Source: Aliarcobacter sp. (lineage in GTDB: Bacteria; Campylobacterota; Campylobacteria; Campylobacterales; Arcobacteraceae). From it: 64,000 nucleotides of DNA. Below are positions 1 through 8,859 of this stretch, piece after piece. The position numbers and the translations under genes were made by a program. How positions within the stretch are numbered: position 1 is the first letter of the stretch; every line of letters starts with the position of its first letter. The notes beneath the pieces are model-generated. The model had not been told where the DNA came from. It did not search any database and saw nothing but the letters and a program-made list of their open reading frames with translations. The stretch spans positions 1 through 64,000 of the forward strand of contig JAQTXB010000009.1 of NCBI GenBank assembly GCA_028688995.1, given 5' to 3'.

Positions 1-48
1 GGTGACAAATATGTACTTGTTAATGAGTATAGAGCAAGAGAAATTTAA
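1..48 (+). CDS. 3' end of an upstream gene, possibly jag/khpB
   Basis: The first 48 bases read as an open frame ending GDKYVLVNEYRAREI and a TAA stop, two bases before the mnmE start. Only 15 residues are visible, so identity cannot be read directly. In Campylobacterota the gene just before mnmE is commonly the R3H/KH RNA-binding protein Jag (KhpB), after yidC; that is the basis of the suggestion. The tight spacing implies transcription with mnmE. Confidence 0.4.
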   Translation, partial: GDKYVLVNEYRAREI

Positions 49-50
49 TC

Positions 51-1391
51 TTGTTTGATGATGCTACAATTGTTGCAATTGCAACAGCCAATGGAATTGG
101 CTCTATTTCAATAGTTAGAATTTCGGGGGTTAATGCTCTTGAAATTGCTACAAAAATTTCAAAAAAAACAACTTTTCAACCAAGACTTGCAACGCTTACT
201 TCTTTATATGATATAAATAATGAAGTAATAGATGAAGCTTTAGTTTTATATTTTAAAGCGCCTTTTTCATTTACAGGTGAAGATGTAATAGAATTCCAAT
301 GTCATGGTGGAGTGGCAATCGCAAACATGCTTATAAATGAAGCAATAAAATGTGGTGCTAGAATTGCAAATCCAGGTGAGTTTTCTAAACGAGCTTTTTT
401 TAATAATAAAATAGATTTAACAAAAGCAGAAGCAATTTCAAAAATAATTGAAGCTAGAAGTGAAGATGCAGTAAAATTATTAGCAAGACAATTAAAAGGT
501 GAACTTACAAATTTTGTAAATGAAATTAGAGAAGATTTACTTTTTATGTTAGCTTATACAGAAGTTTCAATTGATTATGCCGAAGATGATTTACCAAGTG
601 ATATTTTCGAACAAATCAAAAATAAAATGGAAAAAATTATTGTAAAACTTTCTAATACTTTAGATGCAAGTAGAAGAAGAGAAGGAATGATTGAAGGTTT
701 TAAAGTTGCAATCATTGGAAAACCAAATGTTGGTAAATCTTCACTTTTAAATAAACTTTTAAATTATGATAGAGCAATTATTTCAGATATTGCAGGAACA
801 ACAAGAGATACAATCGAAGAATCTGTACGAATTGGAACGCATATTATTAAAATAGTTGATACTGCTGGAATTAGAAATGCAAGTGATGTTATAGAGAAAA
901 TTGGAATCGAAAAATCTATTCAAGCAATATCAGAGGCTGATATTGTAATTGCTTTATTTGATAATAGTAAAATTTGTGATGATGAAGATGAAAAAATTAT
1001 AGAGTTAATAGACGAGAATTCAAATAAACAAATATTAAAAGTTTTAAATAAGTCAGATTTACAAAATCAGTTTGATAAAACAAAAATAGAAAATTTTATT
1101 GAATTATCAACAAAAGATGATATAAATCCATTAGTTAAAAAGATAGAGATGATTTTAGATTCAAATACACATAGTGATGAAATGACATTGATTTCAAAAA
1201 GACAGATTATTTCTGTTGAAAATACACTTTATAATATTGAATTATCTAAAAATCCACTTGAATCAGGTGAACTGGAATTTTTTGCTCATTTTATAACTGA
1301 AGCATTAGAGCAAATTTCATCAATTACTAGACCTTATGAAAATGACCAAATGTTAGATGTAATGTTTGGTGAATTTTGTTTGGGTAAATAG
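51..1391 (+). CDS. mnmE: tRNA modification GTPase MnmE (TrmE)
   Basis: MnmE works with MnmG to install the (carboxymethyl)aminomethyl group on wobble uridine 34 of certain tRNAs. At 446 residues it is full length for the family. The N-terminal formyl-THF-binding domain begins with TIVAIATANGIGSISIVRISG-type sequence. The inserted G domain has the P-loop GKPNVGKSS from about residue 223, a switch region AGTTRDT and the DTAG motif, with NKSD as the base-specificity motif. The C-terminus ends FCLGK, matching the family's invariant C-[IL]-G-K, whose cysteine is needed for modification. The start is TTG at 51; no in-frame ATG lies near the conserved N-terminus. It sits two bases after the preceding stop. 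Confidence 0.96.
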   Translation: MFDDATIVAIATANGIGSISIVRISGVNALEIATKISKKTTFQPRLATLTSLYDINNEVIDEALVLYFKAPFSFTGEDVIEFQCHGGVAIANMLINEAIKCGARIANPGEFSKRAFFNNKIDLTKAEAISKIIEARSEDAVKLLARQLKGELTNFVNEIREDLLFMLAYTEVSIDYAEDDLPSDIFEQIKNKMEKIIVKLSNTLDASRRREGMIEGFKVAIIGKPNVGKSSLLNKLLNYDRAIISDIAGTTRDTIEESVRIGTHIIKIVDTAGIRNASDVIEKIGIEKSIQAISEADIVIALFDNSKICDDEDEKIIELIDENSNKQILKVLNKSDLQNQFDKTKIENFIELSTKDDINPLVKKIEMILDSNTHSDEMTLISKRQIISVENTLYNIELSKNPLESGELEFFAHFITEALEQISSITRPYENDQMLDVMFGEFCLGK

Positions 1392-1410
1392 AATTTAATT
1401 AGGAAAAAAA

Positions 1411-1836
1411 ATGAAAAAATATTTTGTATTGATTTTATTATTTATTAGTTTTGGAATTACAAATTTATTAGCTGATCAATGGGATGGATTTTTTAAAGCA
1501 ACAGGTTTCCCAAGAAAAGTAATTGATAATGGTTCTGTTGTAAAAGGTAAATTATATGATGCAACAGTTACATATCAGATTTCAAATAATGATGGAATAA
1601 AAGGAAATTTTGAAAATAATGATAGTGCAAAAGTTACTGTTATTAGTAAAAAAGGAAAAATTCTTTCAACTAAAGAATTTATGACTGCTCCTGAACTTAG
1701 AACTTGGGCAAGACAAAATTTTAGTGAAATATTTAGTTCAATAATTGGTGAAAATCCAGAAATTACAAAAGAAAATATAAAAGAACTAACACAACTAGCT
1801 TCATTGGTTCTTTTAAATCAAAATTTAGATAAATAA
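1411..1836 (+). CDS. small exported protein of unknown function
   Basis: This 141-residue protein has a clear Sec signal peptide: KK, then a hydrophobic stretch (residues 5-20) ending near LLADQ, with likely cleavage after A21. The mature part begins DQWDGFF and is rich in Lys, Asn and Ile with no cysteine pair or recognisable enzyme motif, so a soluble periplasmic protein is likely. It begins 19 bases after mnmE behind an AGGAAA ribosome-binding site, so the two are probably co-transcribed. I do not recognise the family. Confidence 0.75.
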   Translation: MKKYFVLILLFISFGITNLLADQWDGFFKATGFPRKVIDNGSVVKGKLYDATVTYQISNNDGIKGNFENNDSAKVTVISKKGKILSTKEFMTAPELRTWARQNFSEIFSSIIGENPEITKENIKELTQLASLVLLNQNLDK

Positions 1837-1860
1837 TAAAATTTAAAAATTTTATTATTT
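1831..1860 (+). terminator. AT-only bidirectional hairpin between convergent genes
   Basis: AAATAATAAAATTT and its complement form a nearly loop-less inverted repeat that overlaps the stop codons of both the exported protein (+) and the phosphatase (-). It ends in a T run on each strand. There is no GC in the stem, so termination strength is uncertain. Confidence 0.5.
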
Positions 1861-2340
1861 ACTAATTGGTGAATCATAACAAATTAATTTTGCATTCTCT
1901 TTGCAAATATCAATCCATGAATCACAATCAAAATCTATTTCCATAATAGCTCCCATTTGGAACTTTTCTTTAAATCCTACAAGTGTGATTGCAAGTGCTG
2001 TTAAAGATGGATTATGTCCAACTAATAGCATTGAATCAACTGTATCAAAAGTATATGTTATTGTTTCTATTAATTCATTAACAAAAGCCATATATAAAAC
2101 TTCATTTAGCATTATTGTTTTTTTATATTTTAATGCTTCTGCAAATATTTCAGCAGTTTTTTTTGTTCTAGATGCAGGGCTTGCAACTATTAAATCAATA
2201 GGTAGATTTTTAGAAGCAAAATTTTGTGCCATTATTTTTGCACTTTCAATACCCTCTGGACTTAATTCTCTATCATAGTCATCTTGTCCTAATTGTTCGT
2301 CTTCTTTTTGTGCATGTCTTACGATATAAAGTTTCTTCAT
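1855..2340 (-). CDS. sixA: SixA-like histidine phosphatase
   Basis: A 161-residue member of the histidine phosphatase (phosphoglycerate-mutase-like) superfamily. The catalytic RHG-type motif is LYIVRHAQKE at residues 4-13, with the phospho-accepting His9 or so. A second conserved arginine is in SPASRTKKTAEIF. The late catalytic histidine is in LLVGHNPSL. Length and simplicity match SixA, which dephosphorylates phosphohistidine on His-containing phosphotransfer domains or PtsN-type proteins; the actual substrate here is unknown. It is encoded convergently to the exported protein and alone on its strand. Confidence 0.8.
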   Translation of the reverse strand: MKKLYIVRHAQKEDEQLGQDDYDRELSPEGIESAKIMAQNFASKNLPIDLIVASPASRTKKTAEIFAEALKYKKTIMLNEVLYMAFVNELIETITYTFDTVDSMLLVGHNPSLTALAITLVGFKEKFQMGAIMEIDFDCDSWIDICKENAKLICYDSPISK

Positions 2341-2477
2341 TTTCTCTCTTGATTAAAAAAATAATCTCCTATTTTAAGTTATTTTTGCTTTTTTTAATAT
2401 AAAAGATGAAACTTTATCTAGATATTATTTTTAATAGGTACAATTTATTCTAATTGTTACAAATAAGAGGTAAAACT

Positions 2478-3392
2478 TTGGGATATGATTTAAATAAAAA
2501 ATTAGTTATTGCTATTTCTTCAAGAGCTTTATTTAATCTTGAGGATGAAAATAAGATTTTTGAAGAAAAAGGACTTGATGAATATTATAAATATCAAATA
2601 GAAAATGAAGATTTATTACCAAAAAAAGGTACAGGTTTTAGACTTGTAAAAAACCTTTTAAGAATAAATGATGATTTTCCTAACGATAAACAAGTTGAAG
2701 TTATAGTTATGTCGAGAAATAATTCAGCAACAAGTTTAAGAATCACAAAATCAATAGAAAAATATAAACTAGACATTCAACGATCAGCTTGGAGTGGAGG
2801 AAATGATATATCAAAATATTTAAAACCTTTTAAAGTTGATCTATTTTTATCTGCAAATGAACAAGATGTTCAAAATGCAATAAATGAGGGAATTGCAGCT
2901 GCTAGAATTTTGCCCTATGAAGATAGTGAAGATGAATATTCAAATCAAGTAAAAATTGCTTTTGATGGTGATGCCGTTTTATTTTCAGAAGAATCAGAAA
3001 TAATTTATAAAACTCAAGGATTAGAAGCCTTTTTGGAGTATGAAAAACAAAATGCACTTAATGCCATGAAAACTGGACCATTTGCCCAACTTTTAAAACT
3101 AATTTCAAATATTCAATCAAAATATCCACATGAACAAACACCAATTAGAACGGCTTTAATAACCGCAAGAAATTCACCAGCCCACGAAAGGGTTATTAGA
3201 ACACTTTCTCAATGGAATGTTAGACTTGATGAAGCCTTTTTTTTAGGTGGAGTTGATAAATATGAAGTTGTAAAAGCATTTGGTGCGGATATATTTTTTG
3301 ATGACCAAGATGTGCATTTGGAAAGTACATCAAAGGTAACTCCAAGTGCGAAAGTTCCATATAAAAAAGAATCAATTTTAAATAACATATAG
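2478..3392 (+). CDS. 5'-nucleotidase (cytosolic NT5C1-like family)
   Basis: The sequence matches the 5'-nucleotidase family related to animal cytosolic NT5C1: an early LVIAISSRALFNLE motif, KGTGFRLVKNLL, the central IAFDGDAVLFSEESE (HAD-like catalytic loop), and a late FGADIFFDDQDVHL motif. These proteins hydrolyse nucleoside 5'-monophosphates, in eukaryotes mainly AMP. I chose TTG at 2478 because AAGAGG lies 7 bases upstream; an in-frame TTG at 2454 would put that Shine-Dalgarno inside the gene. That gives 304 residues, normal for the family. It stands as a single gene with a promoter-like AT-rich region upstream. Confidence 0.85.
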   Translation: MGYDLNKKLVIAISSRALFNLEDENKIFEEKGLDEYYKYQIENEDLLPKKGTGFRLVKNLLRINDDFPNDKQVEVIVMSRNNSATSLRITKSIEKYKLDIQRSAWSGGNDISKYLKPFKVDLFLSANEQDVQNAINEGIAAARILPYEDSEDEYSNQVKIAFDGDAVLFSEESEIIYKTQGLEAFLEYEKQNALNAMKTGPFAQLLKLISNIQSKYPHEQTPIRTALITARNSPAHERVIRTLSQWNVRLDEAFFLGGVDKYEVVKAFGADIFFDDQDVHLESTSKVTPSAKVPYKKESILNNI

Positions 3393-3447
3393 TTTAATTT
3401 TTATTAACTATTATTTGTTAGAATACGAAAAAATTTAGGAGAATAAA

Positions 3448-4299
3448 ATGGAACAAATTAAAACAGTTTTTTTACTTACTTTCCTTACGGTTTTATTTGT
3501 ATTTATAGGTTACTCTTTTGGTGGAACAAATGGAATGCTAATAGCATTCTTAGCAGCAGGTGGAATGAACTTTTATGCTTATTATTATTCTGATCAACAA
3601 GTTTTAAAGCATTATGATGCAACACTTCTTGAAGATTCAAAACATCCAGTTTATAAAATCACTCAAAAATTGACGCTAAAAGCTGGACTACCTATGCCAA
3701 AAGTTTATTTAATACCGGATCACACTCCAAATGCTTTTGCAACAGGAAGAAACTATGAACACGCTGCAGTTGCAGTTACAATGGGTTTATATGAGATGTT
3801 AAATGAAAAGGAGCTTGAGGGTGTAATTGCCCATGAGTTATCACATATCAAACATTATGATATTTTAATAGGAACAATTGCTGCTGTTTTTGCGGGAGCA
3901 ATTGCAATGATTGCAAACATGATGCAATTTGGTGCAATGTTTAATAATAGTAATGATAGACAAAATTCTAATCCTATAATGATGATTGTAATGGCTATAT
4001 TATTGCCATTAGCTGCTTCAATTATTCAAATGACAGTTAGTCGAAGTAGAGAATTTATGGCTGATGAAGGAGCTGCTAGAATGACAGGTAATCCAGCAGG
4101 TTTACAAAGTGCATTGGCAAAGCTTGAAAATTATGCAAGAAGTGGACATCAAATACATAATGCAACTGAACAAACAGCTCATATGTTTATTATAAACCCA
4201 TTTACAGGATTAAAATCAACTCTTGGTTCTTTATTTAGAACTCATCCTACAACTGAGGATAGAATTGCAAGACTTGAGGAATTAAAAAGAGAAATTTGA
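3448..4299 (+). CDS. htpX: membrane zinc metalloprotease HtpX
   Basis: HtpX is an M48B inner-membrane protease that degrades misfolded membrane proteins together with FtsH. The 283-residue sequence has two N-terminal membrane segments (about residues 8-22 and 27-45), the zinc motif HELSH at residues 129-133 and a following transmembrane pair (about 141-160 and 176-193). The third zinc ligand lies in [13 protein letters not shown], the conserved M48 EFxAD motif. The C-terminal [14 protein letters not shown] is typical of HtpX. An AGGAG ribosome-binding site precedes the ATG. Confidence 0.96.
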   Translation: MEQIKTVFLLTFLTVLFVFIGYSFGGTNGMLIAFLAAGGMNFYAYYYSDQQVLKHYDATLLEDSKHPVYKITQKLTLKAGLPMPKVYLIPDHTPNAFATGRNYEHAAVAVTMGLYEMLNEKELEGVIAHELSHIKHYDILIGTIAAVFAGAIAMIANMMQFGAMFNNSNDRQNSNPIMMIVMAILLPLAASIIQMTVSRSREFMADEGAARMTGNPAGLQSALAKLENYARSGHQIHNATEQTAHMFIINPFTGLKSTLGSLFRTHPTTEDRIARLEELKREI

Positions 4300-4334
4300 C
4301 CAAATATTGAGTGTTTAAGTAATAAAACATTTGA

Positions 4335-4340
4335 TATAAT
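4335..4340 (+). promoter_or_regulatory. sigma70-type -10 box upstream of lipoprotein gene
   Basis: A perfect TATAAT preceded by TTGA lies about 43 bases before the start codon, with no recognisable -35. T-rich upstream sequence and a weak -35 are usual for Campylobacterota sigma70 promoters. Confidence 0.45.
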
Positions 4341-4382
4341 GCGCAAAAATAAATTTGATACAAAATAAAAAGGAAAATAGAT

Positions 4383-4877
4383 ATGTTTAAAATTATTTCA
4401 GTAGTAGCTGTAAGTTTTTTGATTGTTGGGTGTGCTTCAAAACAAGTGGACACAGGACCAAAATATAATATTGATATAATCAAAAAAAATAGTGAATATA
4501 TTATTAAACCTTTACAATATACATCAGCAAAGTTAATTTCAGGTATTAAAAGTCTAAATAATGATTCAACTCCAATTATTTTATCTACTGATAATTGTAG
4601 GATTTTAGGTGAGGCAAAATCAACAGATAAATATGTTGCTAATACAAAAATCTTAAAAGTTAATTGTACTATTGAAGGTGAAGAGTATGAATCAAGAGAT
4701 ATAAAAGCTTGGTTAATGAAAGATAACTATGTTGGAATTGATTTATCTAAAAAAGAAGTAGATAAAAGAGATGATCAAAAAATAAATGAAACTGACAATA
4801 AACAAAGTTTATATGGACTAAATCCAGGACAAGAAGTAAAAATCTTTATTGAAGAAGGCTCTTTAACTAAACTTTAA
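4383..4877 (+). CDS. putative lipoprotein of unknown function
   Basis: A 164-residue protein with a type II signal peptide: a hydrophobic stretch at residues 4-15 followed by the lipobox LIVGCASK, with Cys17 as the acylation site. The residue after the cysteine is Ala, not Asp, so outer-membrane delivery is expected under the enterobacterial rule. Two further cysteines (in DNCRILG and KVNCTIEG) could form a disulphide in the mature domain. I do not recognise the fold or family. It is monocistronic by spacing, with its own -10 box upstream. Confidence 0.8.
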   Translation: MFKIISVVAVSFLIVGCASKQVDTGPKYNIDIIKKNSEYIIKPLQYTSAKLISGIKSLNNDSTPIILSTDNCRILGEAKSTDKYVANTKILKVNCTIEGEEYESRDIKAWLMKDNYVGIDLSKKEVDKRDDQKINETDNKQSLYGLNPGQEVKIFIEEGSLTKL

Positions 4878-4942
4878 TTTAGATAACTAATTATAATAAA
4901 TATTATTATTTAAACTTTTATTTAGTATTAGTTATGTTATTG

Positions 4943-4948
4943 TATAAT
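4943..4948 (+). promoter_or_regulatory. extended -10 promoter element of the carboxypeptidase gene
   Basis: TGTATAAT, an extended -10 element, lies 60 bases before the start codon of the D,D-carboxypeptidase gene, with A/T-rich DNA upstream. Confidence 0.45.
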
Positions 4949-5008
4949 TCGCGACTTTAGGTTATTTAGAGCTTTTTTATTAAATGTAATTTTCAAACAA
5001 GGTGTATT

Positions 5009-5812
5009 ATGAGATTTTTATTTATGGTTTTATGTTTTATGTTCATTCCAACTTTAGGATTTTCAAATAGTTCAGATGTTTTTCACAAAATTGAAAAAGA
5101 TTTAGACTCTATTATAATAAAAGATTTGAACAATAAAAAATTAATATTTAGTAAAGATGAAAATCAAATATTAGCACCTGCAAGTTTAACAAAAATAATG
5201 ACAGCTACTCTAGCAATAGAGAGTGGAAAAATGAATAGTGTTGTTACAATTACTGCAGAAATGAAAAAAGTTGAACCTACAATTGCAAATTTTCAAGTTG
5301 GTGAAACATTTTATTTAAGAGATTTAGTTAATGCTGCTTTGATTAAATCAGCAAATGATGCAGCAAATGCAATTGCGATATATCTTGGAAAAGGAAATAA
5401 ACAGTTATTTGTAAATATGATGAATATTAAGGCTAAAAAATTAGGTATGAGAAATACCAATTTCACAAATCCATGTGGTTTTGATATGGGAAATCACAAA
5501 ACAACTGCAAAAGATTTATTGATACTTGCAGAATATGCAATAAAAAATCCAACATTTAATTCTATTGTTAAATTAGATAAATATTCTTTCTCAGCTATAA
5601 ATACAAATAGAAAATATTTTGTTTCTTCAAGTAATAAATTGTTAAGATACGATCCTTATGTAGTAGGTATTAAAACAGGTTATACAAATAAAGCAGGAGC
5701 TTGTTTAATTGCTAGGGCAAAAAAAGGTAATCAAGATATTTTAATGGTTATGTTAAATGCAAATAATAGATGGCCTAATGCTAAAAAAGCATTGGATACA
5801 ATTTTAAATTAA
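5009..5812 (+). CDS. D-alanyl-D-alanine carboxypeptidase (S11 family, DacA-like)
   Basis: A serine carboxypeptidase that would trim the terminal D-Ala from peptidoglycan pentapeptides in the periplasm. A signal peptide spans residues 1 to about 19 (ending LGFSN). All three penicillin-binding motifs are intact: SLTK (SxxK, catalytic Ser), SAND (SxN) and KTGYT (KTG). At 267 residues it has only the catalytic domain. The C-terminal PBP5-type beta domain and amphipathic membrane anchor of E. coli DacA are missing, so it is probably soluble in the periplasm. It is followed by a terminator hairpin. Confidence 0.92.
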   Translation: MRFLFMVLCFMFIPTLGFSNSSDVFHKIEKDLDSIIIKDLNNKKLIFSKDENQILAPASLTKIMTATLAIESGKMNSVVTITAEMKKVEPTIANFQVGETFYLRDLVNAALIKSANDAANAIAIYLGKGNKQLFVNMMNIKAKKLGMRNTNFTNPCGFDMGNHKTTAKDLLILAEYAIKNPTFNSIVKLDKYSFSAINTNRKYFVSSSNKLLRYDPYVVGIKTGYTNKAGACLIARAKKGNQDILMVMLNANNRWPNAKKALDTILN

Positions 5813-5826
5813 GAATTAGTATAAAT

Positions 5827-5860
5827 AAAAAAAGCAACCCTTGACCAAAGAGTTGCTTTT
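5827..5860 (+). terminator. bidirectional rho-independent terminator
   Basis: AAAAGCAAC and GTTGCTTTT form a 9-bp stem around a 13-base loop, flanked by A runs on the left and T on the right, between the convergent carboxypeptidase gene (+) and aroC (-). Confidence 0.75.
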
Positions 5861-5897
5861 GAACTGAAAGTATATATAAAAAACTTTAAATGAATCT

Positions 5898-6974
5898 TTA
5901 TTTAGAGTAAACCTTCTTAACATTTTCTATTTTAGCTGACATATTTAGTAAAGCCATGTCAGCAAGAACTAAAGCCATCATAGATTCAGCAACAACGCTT
6001 CCTCTTACAGCCACGCAAGGGTCATGTCTTCCCTTTAATTGACAATCTACATCATTGTTATGGATATCTACAGTTTCTTGTTGGATAAAAATAGAAGGCG
6101 TTGCTTTGAAATAAACTTTTACATTTATATCATCACCATTTGAAATTCCACCTAATATTCCTCCACTATGATTTGTTTTGAAACCAGTTTTTCTAATTTG
6201 GTCATTATTTTCATAACCTAAAACTCTTGAAGCTAGAATTCCATCACCAATTTCTACTGCTTTTACAGCATTTATACTCATCATTGCATTTGCAATTTGT
6301 GAATCAAGTTTAAAGTATAATGGTTCACCAAGTCCAATTGGAGCATTTTTAACATTTATAAGAGCAACTCCACCAACACTATTATGTGAATTTTTAGCTT
6401 CTAATATTGCATCTTTTTGAGCTTGTTCAACTTCAGAATCAAGGGCAAAAATTTCAGATTCACTAACAGTTGAGAAATTGTAATTATTAGCTTTTATTCC
6501 ATCAATTTCACAAATACCACTTTGAACAGTAATTCCTAGTTCCTTTAACATAAGTTTTGCAATTGCTCCAGCTGCAACTCTTGCTGCTGTTTCTCTAGCA
6601 CTACTTCTTCCTCCACCTCTATAATCTCTAATTCCATATTTATTAAAATATGTAAAATCAGCATGACCTGGACGGAATAAATCTTTTACATTTGAATAAT
6701 CACTACTTTTTTGATTTTCATTAAAAATAATCATTGAAATTGAAGTTCCAGTAGTAAAGCCTTCAAAAACTCCTGAAAGAATTTCTACAACATCACCTTC
6801 TTTTCTAGCTGTTGCATATTTATTTTGTCCAGGTTTTCTTCTATCCATCTCATTTTGAATAAATTCTTCATCAATTTTTATACCAGCTGGAACTCCATCA
6901 ACAATACATCCAAGTGCTTTCCCATGTGATTCACCAAAAGTAGTAAATCTAAATCTATGTCCAAATGTATTCAT
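5898..6974 (-). CDS. aroC: chorismate synthase
   Basis: AroC converts 5-enolpyruvylshikimate-3-phosphate to chorismate, the last shikimate-pathway step, using reduced FMN. The 358-residue protein is full length. Family signatures are present: [18 protein letters not shown] near the N-terminus, the central [18 protein letters not shown], and [17 protein letters not shown] near the C-terminus. The gene lies five bases downstream of rnc on the same strand, so they form an operon (TPR gene, rnc, aroC). The association of aroC with rnc is conserved in Campylobacter and Helicobacter. Confidence 0.97.
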   Translation of the reverse strand: MNTFGHRFRFTTFGESHGKALGCIVDGVPAGIKIDEEFIQNEMDRRKPGQNKYATARKEGDVVEILSGVFEGFTTGTSISMIIFNENQKSSDYSNVKDLFRPGHADFTYFNKYGIRDYRGGGRSSARETAARVAAGAIAKLMLKELGITVQSGICEIDGIKANNYNFSTVSESEIFALDSEVEQAQKDAILEAKNSHNSVGGVALINVKNAPIGLGEPLYFKLDSQIANAMMSINAVKAVEIGDGILASRVLGYENNDQIRKTGFKTNHSGGILGGISNGDDINVKVYFKATPSIFIQQETVDIHNNDVDCQLKGRHDPCVAVRGSVVAESMMALVLADMALLNMSAKIENVKKVYSK

Positions 6975-6979
6975 TTAAA

Positions 6980-7654
6980 TTATACCTCTTTTAGTTTTTC
7001 AATAGCAATTTTTGCTACAGCTTGTTGAGCTAGTTTTTTACTTTTCCCATTTGCACTTCCATAATTAATGCCATCAATCCAAATTGAAACTTCAAACTCT
7101 TTTTTATGGTCTGGTCCATAAGAACCTTCAATTTTATATTCAGGTATTGAAGCAAATTTAGCTTGAGTTATTTCTTGTAAAGCTGTTTTGTAATCACTAA
7201 ATAAAACATCAAGATTTATTTTGTCATAAGATCTTTCAAGTAAGTCTAAAATGATTGGTTTCAATGTTTCAAGTCCAGATTCTAAATAAATAGCTCCCAT
7301 TATTGCTTCAAAGGCATCAGATAAAATAGAAGCTTTTGTTCTTCCTTTATTTCTTTCTTCTGCTGTTGAAATATAGATAAAATCACCAAGTTTTATCTCA
7401 TTTGCAAGTCTTGTAAATCCTGTTTCATTTACAAGTGATGCTCTAATTTTTGATAGTTCACCTTCATTTGATTTAGGGAATTTTTGGAAAAGATACTCTC
7501 CCACGATTAAGTTTAAAACAGCATCTCCTAAAAATTCTAATCTTTCATTATTGTAAGGTTTTTTAAAACTTTTATGTGTAAGTGCTTCGATTATCAGGTC
7601 TTTGTTTTTAAACTGATAATCCAAACACTTTTCTAATTTTGAATAATCACTCAT
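6980..7654 (-). CDS. rnc: ribonuclease III
   Basis: RNase III cleaves double-stranded RNA and processes rRNA precursors. The catalytic domain carries the signature [13 protein letters not shown] at about residues 37-50, with the acidic metal ligands, and a second acidic cluster in [18 protein letters not shown]-terminal double-stranded RNA-binding domain spans about residues 153-222 and ends [16 protein letters not shown]. At 224 residues it is of normal length. In C. jejuni, as I recall, rnhA lies directly upstream; here the next gene upstream is the TPR protein. Confidence 0.96.
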   Translation of the reverse strand: MSDYSKLEKCLDYQFKNKDLIIEALTHKSFKKPYNNERLEFLGDAVLNLIVGEYLFQKFPKSNEGELSKIRASLVNETGFTRLANEIKLGDFIYISTAEERNKGRTKASILSDAFEAIMGAIYLESGLETLKPIILDLLERSYDKINLDVLFSDYKTALQEITQAKFASIPEYKIEGSYGPDHKKEFEVSIWIDGINYGSANGKSKKLAQQAVAKIAIEKLKEV

Positions 7655-7725
7655 ATATTTCCTTTTTTATTTTTAAAGTTTCGCAAGTATATCACATCTT
7701 TTATTATGAAAGTGTTGTATTAGCA

Positions 7726-8775
7726 CTATTGTAAAGATTGATTACTTGAATAAAGAGATTTTGTAAGTCTATGTTTTACATCTAAAGTTAAAATATTATG
7801 ACAATGTGGACATCTTGTATCAAAAATTGGATGGGAGTGTTTACATGATGAGCAAATAAACTCAAAATCTAATGAAGCATTTATTTTATGTTCATGTTGA
7901 TTTAATAAAATAAGAATGTCAAAATCAAAATCACCACTATGACTTAATGTATTTAAGTATCCTTTTGCATTGTAAACTTCAACTAAAAATTGGTTTTCAG
8001 TTACTTTGTCAAAATTAATATCATTAGGATTTAAATACCACATAATATCAATATATTTTGAGCAATCGAACTCTTTTATATGCTCCCAAAAAAATGGTTT
8101 ATTGAATTGAATTAAAAATGAAATAAATATTCTTTCTATTATTTTATTATCTTTAAATATTTCATATAAAAGTTCTGTTCTTTTTTCATAAGATAATACA
8201 GAATCATTTAAAATAATCAATGAATCTAAATAGATTTTATCTACACTCATATCTTTGTCAAGTTCTTCTAAGTTAGTTGTTATCTCTTTAGCTTTTTTAA
8301 AATCTTTTAATTTTTCATAAACTAATAGAAGATGAGATAAGGCATTTTTATTTCTTGATGAAAATTTTAAGATTCTTAAAAATATCTCTTTTGATCTTTG
8401 TAAAAAACCACCTTTGAAATAAGTCGTTCCTAAAAGTTCAAGAAGTTCCTCTTTTTTTACTCTGTCATTTACATGTTCAAGTAGTGTAAGATAAACTGAG
8501 ATTGCTTTGTTGTAGTCACCTTTATGTAAAAAAGATGAAGCTAATAATAAAATTGAGTCAAAAGGAAGATTATAAGTTTTGTATAGATGAACATAATCTT
8601 CTTCTTTTAATTTACCTAATTCAAATCGTAAAGACAGCTCTCTATAATCTTTTCTTGCATTTCTTTCTTTGTAAATACTAAATGAGTAAGTAACAAAAGA
8701 TATAAGAAAAACTAGTGCTACAAGTAATATAATTCCAAATAATGGATCTCTATATTCTAATATTATATTATCCAA
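7726..8775 (-). CDS. membrane-anchored TPR protein with C-terminal zinc ribbon (LapB-like architecture)
   Basis: One N-terminal membrane helix (about residues 12-30, FGIILLVALVFLISF) is followed by helical repeats with TPR spacing (about 60-200, for example LHKGDYNKAISVYLTLLE). A C-terminal metal-binding knuckle follows, with two pairs: CSSC and CPHC, separated by about 13 residues. This order (TM, TPRs, rubredoxin-like zinc ribbon) is that of LapB/YciM, which couples LPS synthesis to FtsH-dependent turnover of LpxC in E. coli. Overall similarity looks low, so function is inference. The start is TTG at 8775, with a GAGG ribosome-binding site about 8 bases upstream. It leads a minus-strand operon with rnc and aroC and diverges from dnaG. 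Confidence 0.7.
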   Translation of the reverse strand: MDNIILEYRDPLFGIILLVALVFLISFVTYSFSIYKERNARKDYRELSLRFELGKLKEEDYVHLYKTYNLPFDSILLLASSFLHKGDYNKAISVYLTLLEHVNDRVKKEELLELLGTTYFKGGFLQRSKEIFLRILKFSSRNKNALSHLLLVYEKLKDFKKAKEITTNLEELDKDMSVDKIYLDSLIILNDSVLSYEKRTELLYEIFKDNKIIERIFISFLIQFNKPFFWEHIKEFDCSKYIDIMWYLNPNDINFDKVTENQFLVEVYNAKGYLNTLSHSGDFDFDILILLNQHEHKINASLDFEFICSSCKHSHPIFDTRCPHCHNILTLDVKHRLTKSLYSSNQSLQ

Positions 8776-8847
8776 GTAAAAACCTCAATTGTGTTGTATT
8801 GTTGGGTTGCATACTAACATAAAAGTTCATATAAAATAATAAAAGGA

Positions 8848-8853
8848 TATAAT
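8848..8853 (+). promoter_or_regulatory. -10 box placed immediately before dnaG
   Basis: A perfect TATAAT ends 6 bases before the dnaG ATG, so transcription from it would start at or next to the start codon. The AAAAGGA directly before it would be a Shine-Dalgarno with a long 12-base spacing if transcription starts further upstream. Confidence 0.35.
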
Positions 8854-8859
8854 CCATTT

